DNA of 19,613 nucleotides, taken from the NCBI GenBank assembly GCA_965656445.1, contig CBFHKO010000020.1, positions 1-19,613 on the forward strand, in the 5' to 3' direction. The DNA comes from JAHEJA01 sp965656445. GTDB taxonomy: Bacteria > Pseudomonadota > Alphaproteobacteria > Rhodobacterales > Rhodobacteraceae. The translations under genes were made by a program, and so were the position numbers. The notes below the pieces were generated by a model. The model was not told the origin of the DNA. It saw only the letters and a list, made by a program, of their open reading frames with translations, and searched no databases. Below are positions 15,311 through 19,613 of this stretch, in pieces; the stretch's first letter is position 1, and every line of letters starts with the position of its first letter.

Positions 15311-15775
15311 ATGGGCCTCCCAACACCAAAGCTGTCTTATGTTTGCTCACTTGTGGTCGAGCTTGATCCCATCAAACAGATGGGGGCTGGGCGCGCAGGC
15401 GAGCGGCGAATTATTCCGATTGTTGGGGGAACTGTCACGGGGCCAGAGCTGAGCGGGCGTATTCTCAACCTAGGTGCGGATTGGCAAACGATCTTTGCAA
15501 ATGGCGTTGCAGAACTGGACACGCGCTATGCGATGGAAACCGATGATGGCGCTTTGATTGAAATTATCAACTATGGGTATCGCCACGGCCCCAAGGACGT
15601 GATTGACGCGATTGCTCGTGGTGAAAATGTCGATCCAGATAGCTATTATATGCGCACACAGGCACGGCTTGAAACCGGTGATCCGCGATATGACTGGGTT
15701 AACAAAACACTCTTTGTCGGTACAGGCGATCGCAAAGCCAACAAGGTCCATGTGGACCTTTATGCGCTTCGCTAG
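15311..15775 (+). CDS. DUF3237 family protein
   Basis: A 154-residue soluble protein of the DUF3237 family. Recognisable family blocks are GERRIIPIVGGTVTGPELSGRILNLGADWQ (31-60), ELDTRYAMETDDGALIEIINYGYRHGP (68-94) and RLETGDPRYDWVNKTLFVGTGDR (118-140). The family is a beta-barrel of unknown biochemical activity, often found beside aromatic or steroid catabolism genes. AAAGG lies about ten bases before the ATG. It is divergent from marR and shares the inverted repeat, so it is probably part of the same regulon. It converges with the EamA gene, 20 bases between stops. Confidence 0.88.
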   Translation: MGLPTPKLSYVCSLVVELDPIKQMGAGRAGERRIIPIVGGTVTGPELSGRILNLGADWQTIFANGVAELDTRYAMETDDGALIEIINYGYRHGPKDVIDAIARGENVDPDSYYMRTQARLETGDPRYDWVNKTLFVGTGDRKANKVHVDLYALR

Positions 15776-15795
15776 ATCCCGCGGGCAATGGCCGT

Positions 15796-16656
15796 TTAAC
15801 GTGTTTGACGTTCTCTAATCCAAACATAAAGCCCACCTGCCACAATCACGGCGGCCCCTAAGATGGTCCACGCATCTGGATAATCGCCAAACAAAAAAAT
15901 CCCATAGAGCGCCGCCCATATCAGGCCTGTATAGGCAAACGGAGCAATCAAACTAGCCTCGCCGAGTGTCAAGGCCCGTATCAACAAGAGCTGACCCAAG
16001 GTCCCAAACAACCCCATAAGCGCCATCAAAATCAGTGCCTCACCCGACAACGGCACCCAATGAAACGCAATGTAGGCAGAAAAACATAAAGCGCCGACAA
16101 CAGCGGAATAAAACAGGGACGTCCATGGGCTCTCGTCTCGACCAACAAATCGCGTGGCCAGACTATAGGCCGTGTAGCATACCGCTGCCCCAAGAGGCAT
16201 CAAGGCATAGATAGAAAACACACCTGCCCCAGGCCTAATGATAATCAGCGCCCCAACCAATGAGACCGCAACACCGATAATCCGTCGTATCCCAATGCGT
16301 TCACCCAAAAACAAAAATGCCCCTAGCGTGATCAAAACAGGATTTACATCCATGACTGCCGTCGCCTCAGCAAGACTAATCTGTGAAATGCCTAAGAAAA
16401 ACAAAGTCGTCGCTCCCATCAATGCAATAGAACGCATCAGCTGCAATTTGGGATATCCTGTTCGAGCGAGCTGATTAAACCGAGGAATGACAATTAACGT
16501 CACAATGACCGCTTGCGAGATATAGCGCGCCCAAATCGCCTGTGCGGGGGGCATGATTTCCATCGCGGACTTGGCAACGGCATCCATGGAGGAAAAGCAA
16601 AATATCGCTCCAATCATCAGTAAAATTGGAACAGAATTGGATTGGGACTCAGGCAT
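15796..16656 (-). CDS. EamA/DMT-superfamily transporter
   Basis: A 286-residue inner-membrane protein with about ten hydrophobic segments arranged as two EamA repeats. The first covers roughly residues 8-140 (it includes the motifs FCFSSMDAVAKSAMEIMPPAQAIWARY and AEATAVMDVNPVLITLGAFLFLGERIG). The second covers roughly 150-280 (GEASLIAPFAYTGLIWAALYGIFLFGDYPDAWTILGAAVIVAGG). Such proteins export small metabolites or amino acids; the substrate is not predictable. The ribosome-binding site is weak. It converges on the DUF3237 gene and lies downstream of the desaturase on the same strand. Confidence 0.9.
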   Translation of the reverse strand: MPESQSNSVPILLMIGAIFCFSSMDAVAKSAMEIMPPAQAIWARYISQAVIVTLIVIPRFNQLARTGYPKLQLMRSIALMGATTLFFLGISQISLAEATAVMDVNPVLITLGAFLFLGERIGIRRIIGVAVSLVGALIIIRPGAGVFSIYALMPLGAAVCYTAYSLATRFVGRDESPWTSLFYSAVVGALCFSAYIAFHWVPLSGEALILMALMGLFGTLGQLLLIRALTLGEASLIAPFAYTGLIWAALYGIFLFGDYPDAWTILGAAVIVAGGLYVWIRERQTR

Positions 16657-16697
16657 AGGGCGCTCGCTTTGGTTTGCGAAACTATGCGCCTGGTATT

Positions 16698-16719
16698 GGC
16701 AAATGGAAAGAGATTTGCC
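16698..16719. other. Hairpin between the desaturase and the EamA gene
   Basis: GGCAAAT (16698-16704) and ATTTGCC (16713-16719) form a 7-bp perfect stem with an 8-base loop, in the 93-base gap. No T tract follows on either strand, so it may be a weak or rho-aided terminator of the desaturase gene, or incidental. Confidence 0.3.
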
Positions 16720-16749
16720 GAAATATCATCAGGAATTCAAACGGCGTGC

Positions 16750-17820
16750 CTAGACTGCATGCGGTCTGAGCACGTTAACCTCATCACGATAGGGCGCGGC
16801 TCCCTCTGGGAGATCATAAATGATCACAGCTTTCTCATCCTTCAACTGGCGCCATAGAACAGGCAACAGCCGTCGGTAAGCCTGAGCAATGCTTGGCTCT
16901 GCGTCTGGTAAATCATGTTGGATTAACTCACGCAGCGCTGGAAGGTTATAATATGGGATCATCGTAAACATATGATGTTCAACGTGATAGTTCATATTAA
17001 GATACAAAAACCGATTGATCGGGTTCATCATAACAGTGCGCGTATTGAGCCGATGGTCTGTTACATTTTCAGCCAATCCCAAATGCTGAAGCGTCCCTGT
17101 CATGATCATCTGCCAATTGCCATAAATACGCGGCGTGACCACAAGCAAAATAGGCACCCATGATCCCAGCGCTATCGCCGCTATGATTACAGCCACAAAA
17201 ATCACACCCCAAATTCGGGCTATGCGGTAGACACGCGGCAAATCTTGTTCTCTGAGATAGGTGGCGTCCTGTGGGTCAATGCGACCTCTTACGTGATCAA
17301 ACCACCGTCCAAGGTTAACATAGAGTTCTACGACCCCGAAAAAGCGAAAAGCATGATTGATCAGATCAGGCGGACGCATATTCGCAATTTCAGGATCACG
17401 CCCCACGATAATCGTATCCGTGTGGTGTCGCACGTGGCTCGCACGCCAAAGAACGGGAGATCGCAACAGGAAAAAGGACGCAATTTGATAAATCACTTCG
17501 TTTTTCCATTGAGTTTTAAAAGCCGTCGAATGACCGCATTCATGCCAACGCGCATCAGAGGCCGAAGAATACAAGACGCCATAGATCAGCCAAAATGGAA
17601 GCCCCCACCAAGATGGAAAACTATAGGCGGCAATACCACCAGACAAGACAAGTAGACCAAGCCAAACAAAGGCATCTATCGTAGGACGCCGATCCTGTTT
17701 TTGACTAAGGCGGCGAATATCTTCGGGGGATACTTTCGGGCGAAACCAATTTGGTTTTGCAAGCCCTGCCTCAACCGCAGCCTTGCCAGTTTCGCCCAGC
17801 AATGAGTAGTCTTGCTTCAT
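16750..17820 (-). CDS. Membrane fatty acid desaturase-family protein
   Basis: A 356-residue integral-membrane di-iron enzyme (residue numbers here count from an alternative ATG two codons upstream, at 17826). The three histidine boxes are HECGH (His95-His99), HVRHH (His131-His135) and HVEHH (His281-His285), with a further QHLGLAEN segment (His248) before the last box. Hydrophobic pairs at about 53-70 and 76-90, and at about 203-233, give the usual four-helix topology. It would introduce a double bond or a hydroxyl into a lipid or other long-chain substrate using O2 and an external electron donor; the substrate is not clear. The run of G (GGGGG) lies only two bases from the ATG at 17826 but about eight from the one at 17820, so the latter is preferred. 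Confidence 0.88.
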   Translation of the reverse strand: MKQDYSLLGETGKAAVEAGLAKPNWFRPKVSPEDIRRLSQKQDRRPTIDAFVWLGLLVLSGGIAAYSFPSWWGLPFWLIYGVLYSSASDARWHECGHSTAFKTQWKNEVIYQIASFFLLRSPVLWRASHVRHHTDTIIVGRDPEIANMRPPDLINHAFRFFGVVELYVNLGRWFDHVRGRIDPQDATYLREQDLPRVYRIARIWGVIFVAVIIAAIALGSWVPILLVVTPRIYGNWQMIMTGTLQHLGLAENVTDHRLNTRTVMMNPINRFLYLNMNYHVEHHMFTMIPYYNLPALRELIQHDLPDAEPSIAQAYRRLLPVLWRQLKDEKAVIIYDLPEGAAPYRDEVNVLRPHAV

Positions 17821-17826
17821 TTCCAT

Positions 17827-18222
17827 TTCCCCCAGACATCAAAACGAACAGCTTATGAACGCATTAGCGACCGGAGCAGTCTACTTCGTTTCACGACCAC
17901 AGCAAGAAATTCCTTATCTTAAGGCCCCAAAATCAAGGCATCTTAATAGCGGAAAGAATGGAAAGTGGATCAAGATAGATTGGAAGGTCAGCGTCTATCC
18001 CCAAAACACAAATGTCGGCCAACGCTCTGTTATTAATGAAAAAATGCTATTGGAGAGATAACTGGTGCGGGTGGAGCGCATTGAACAGCTGTGTTTTGAT
18101 GCGCGCGCGTATATTTTTTATACATAAAAATCAATACTATAATTTGTTTCCATGTATTTTATTGTTCTTTTAAGTTCATCAATATCTATGTTAAAAAGGT
18201 GGATAGAAAGGTGGATTAAATT
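17827..18222. other. Intergenic region at the edge of the integrated element
   Basis: About 395 bases between the desaturase and the integrase. It contains one short open frame (17855-18061) without a ribosome-binding site and with no recognisable protein character. From about 18105 the sequence becomes very AT-rich. I looked for a tRNA or tmRNA 3' end, the common target of this integrase class, and see none. Confidence 0.5.
18195..18216 (+). repeat. Direct repeat just before the integrase start
   Basis: Two copies of AAAGGTGGAT, at 18195-18204 and 18207-18216, with a 12-base period. The second copy supplies the AAGGTGG ribosome-binding site for the TTG start at 18223. The pair could also be arm-type or core sites for the recombinase, which cannot be decided without the other end of the element. 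Confidence 0.6.
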
Positions 18223-19416
18223 TTGACCAAATTAAACGCTCTCAGCTCAGCCTTTGTTAAAAACGCCCCCCCAGGCAAGCATTCAGACGGGGCGGGTCTT
18301 TGGTTGATTAAACGCGCAGACGGAGGCGCCCAATGGGTGCTAAGAGTTTCTCTCGGCGGGAAGCGTCGAGAGATGGGTTTGGGTAGCCTGATTGAAGTTT
18401 CTCTAAAAGAAGCACGTGAGCTTGCTTCAGAATATCGCAAGCTTGCCAAACAAGGCATTGATCCAATCTCTCAGCGCCAAGCGCAACGCCGAGAACAATT
18501 ACGCCCAAAAGGTAATTTAGCAACAATAGCAGAGTTGGCGTATGAAGCCAAAAAGTCTGAACTGAAGAACGATGGTCTGAACGCTAGATGGTTCAGTCCG
18601 TTGCAGCTTCATGTACTCCCAAAATTGGGTAACATGAATGTTGAAGAAATTTCTCAACAAGATATTGCGCAAACATTGAAGCCGATCTGGGATGAGAAAG
18701 CTGAAACTGCGAAGAAAGCAATAAATCGACTAAAAATTGTTTTAACCTATGCTGCAGCCGCTGGTTATGACGTCGATCTAAACGCTATTTCGAAAGCAAA
18801 GGCACTACTTGGTAAGCCAAGGCAGCATACACAGAATACCCCTGCCCTAGCTTGGTCTGCTGTGCCTGACTTCTATAGCAGCTTAGAAGAACCAACTACC
18901 GTACATCTTGCGTTGAAGCTCTTGATCCTGACAGGCGTTAGAAGCTTTGCAGTACGACATGCGCATGTAGAGCAATTCGAAGGCAATACTTGGATAATTC
19001 CAGCAAAAAACATGAAGGGTCAGCTACACCAAGTGACAGACTTCCGTGTGCCTCTATCGGATGAAACGGCCTTGGTAATTGAGAATGCCAAACAGTTTGA
19101 ACGAGACGGCTTCTTGTTTCCAGGAGTTCGGAGGGGCGTGATTTCTGATGCATCGATGTCACGGCTTATGGAACGACGCGGCATGATAGAGCGACCGCAT
19201 GGCTTTCGGTCAAGCCTGCGCACGTGGTTAGCAGAGTGCACCGATGCCAGTGAAGAAATCGCAGAAACGGTGCTTGCTCACAAAGTCGGCAACAAAGTCG
19301 TTCGAGCTTACCGTAGAACCGATCACTTTACCGAACGTGCAGCGCTTATGGAACGCTGGGCACAACATGTAACAGGCTCAGTAAAATCGAATGTAGTAGG
19401 TTCTACTAATGCCTAG
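18223..19416 (+). CDS. Tyrosine recombinase / integrase with DUF4102 arm-binding domain
   Basis: A 397-residue site-specific recombinase of the P4-integrase type. The N-terminal DUF4102 domain (about residues 3-95) includes HSDGAGLWLIKRADGGAQWVLRV and a conserved REMGLGS motif. A SAM-like core-binding domain spans about 100-195, and the catalytic domain follows. The active-site set is complete: Arg240 in LTGVRS, a lysine in AKNMKG (Lys262 or Lys265), His326 and Arg329 in HGFRSS, His353 in LAHKVG and the nucleophile Tyr363 in VVRAYRR. The Glu that usually follows the first Arg (RxxE) is replaced (RSFAV). Start: TTG with AAGGTGG eight bases upstream. It marks the left edge of an island or prophage-like element running off the right side of the window. 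Confidence 0.93.
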   Translation: MTKLNALSSAFVKNAPPGKHSDGAGLWLIKRADGGAQWVLRVSLGGKRREMGLGSLIEVSLKEARELASEYRKLAKQGIDPISQRQAQRREQLRPKGNLATIAELAYEAKKSELKNDGLNARWFSPLQLHVLPKLGNMNVEEISQQDIAQTLKPIWDEKAETAKKAINRLKIVLTYAAAAGYDVDLNAISKAKALLGKPRQHTQNTPALAWSAVPDFYSSLEEPTTVHLALKLLILTGVRSFAVRHAHVEQFEGNTWIIPAKNMKGQLHQVTDFRVPLSDETALVIENAKQFERDGFLFPGVRRGVISDASMSRLMERRGMIERPHGFRSSLRTWLAECTDASEEIAETVLAHKVGNKVVRAYRRTDHFTERAALMERWAQHVTGSVKSNVVGSTNA

Positions 19417-19613
19417 AGAACGAGTTTATCAATTATTTGAAGAATACTTCAATAAATCCCCTTTGTTACAGGTTTGGGAAGTTGGGGCAGACATTGTCTA
19501 TGGGTCAAAACAAGAGATTGGCTATAAGCTGCTTACAGAAGTTGATCCAGTGCAACTGTTGAGCGATGCCAGAACTGATCCAAAGGCATTTGAATTATTT
19601 CATCAAGGAATGA
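19409..19613 (+). CDS. Partial gene downstream of the integrase, unrecognised
   Basis: An open frame beginning MPRERVYQLFEEYF overlaps the end of the integrase by eight bases and is still open at the window edge (68 codons). The sequence is acidic and soluble in look, with no signal peptide or membrane segment (for example LLQVWEVGADIVYGSKQE). I do not recognise the family. The overlap suggests co-translation with the integrase. A short hairpin, TAGTAG (19394-19399) with CTACTA (19403-19408), includes its weak AGG ribosome-binding site. Confidence 0.6.
   Translation, partial: MPRERVYQLFEEYFNKSPLLQVWEVGADIVYGSKQEIGYKLLTEVDPVQLLSDARTDPKAFELFHQGM

Noticed and set aside
15743..15760. Perfect inverted repeat AAGGTCCA / TGGACCTT with a 2-base spacer at the end of the DUF3237 gene
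   Set aside because: It lies inside the coding region, encodes an ordinary peptide, has no T tract and no second copy; it could be incidental or a weak transcription signal.
16959..16975. Sequence resembling the MarR operator core (GTAAACATATG) inside the desaturase gene
   Set aside because: It sits within coding sequence, explained by the codons of the protein, and only part of the motif matches.
17855..18061. A 68-residue plus-strand open frame between the desaturase and the integrase
   Set aside because: No ribosome-binding site, no recognisable protein features, and it lies in a compositionally mixed intergenic region; kept only as part of the intergenic description.
1..19613. CRISPR arrays, insertion sequences, rRNA or tRNA genes
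   Set aside because: No regularly spaced repeats, transposase genes or RNA gene signatures were found by reading the window.

Overview
The window looks like chromosomal DNA of a marine alphaproteobacterium of the Roseobacter group (Rhodobacteraceae). This is inferred from the kinds of protein present (a Rhodobacterales-type RTX calcium-binding protein, a YtoQ protein, a TRAP transporter beside aromatic-catabolism genes, DUF3237), from protein wording familiar from that group, and from a moderate GC content. No rRNA or tRNA gene is visible to fix the taxonomy.

Layout. (1) 177-1165: an RTX calcium-binding protein gene whose 3' end is thrown out of frame by a 10-bp tandem repeat. It converges on tgt, and the restored stop codon would directly abut the tgt stop. 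(2) 1166-4547, minus strand: housekeeping genes tgt and tig, each with its own unit, and a strong tig terminator between them; then a YtoQ-family gene preceded by a 53-residue membrane protein gene. (3) 4682-15775: a catabolic cluster. One minus-strand operon runs amidohydrolase, cytochrome P450, FAD monooxygenase, alpha/beta hydrolase. Divergent from it is a plus-strand unit of a crotonase-family hydratase and a three-gene TRAP transporter (dctP, dctQ, dctM). Convergent to that is a marR - feruloyl-CoA synthase-like ligase operon, and divergent from marR is a DUF3237 gene. (4) 15796-17820, minus strand: an EamA-type exporter and a membrane fatty-acid desaturase. (5) 18195-19613: a tyrosine recombinase of the DUF4102 integrase class and a following partial gene, probably the edge of an integrated element that continues past the window.

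How the genes work together. The catabolic cluster looks like uptake and CoA-dependent breakdown of a small aromatic acid, such as a lignin-derived hydroxycinnamate. The TRAP system would import it, the ligase would activate it, the crotonase would hydrate the side chain, and the P450, flavin monooxygenase and two hydrolases would process the ring or fragments. A near-palindrome between marR and the DUF3237 gene resembles a site between the amidohydrolase and crotonase operons (15 of 21 positions). This suggests that the MarR protein controls the whole cluster. The exact substrate cannot be read from the sequence, and no ring-cleavage dioxygenase, aldehyde dehydrogenase or thiolase is present in the window.
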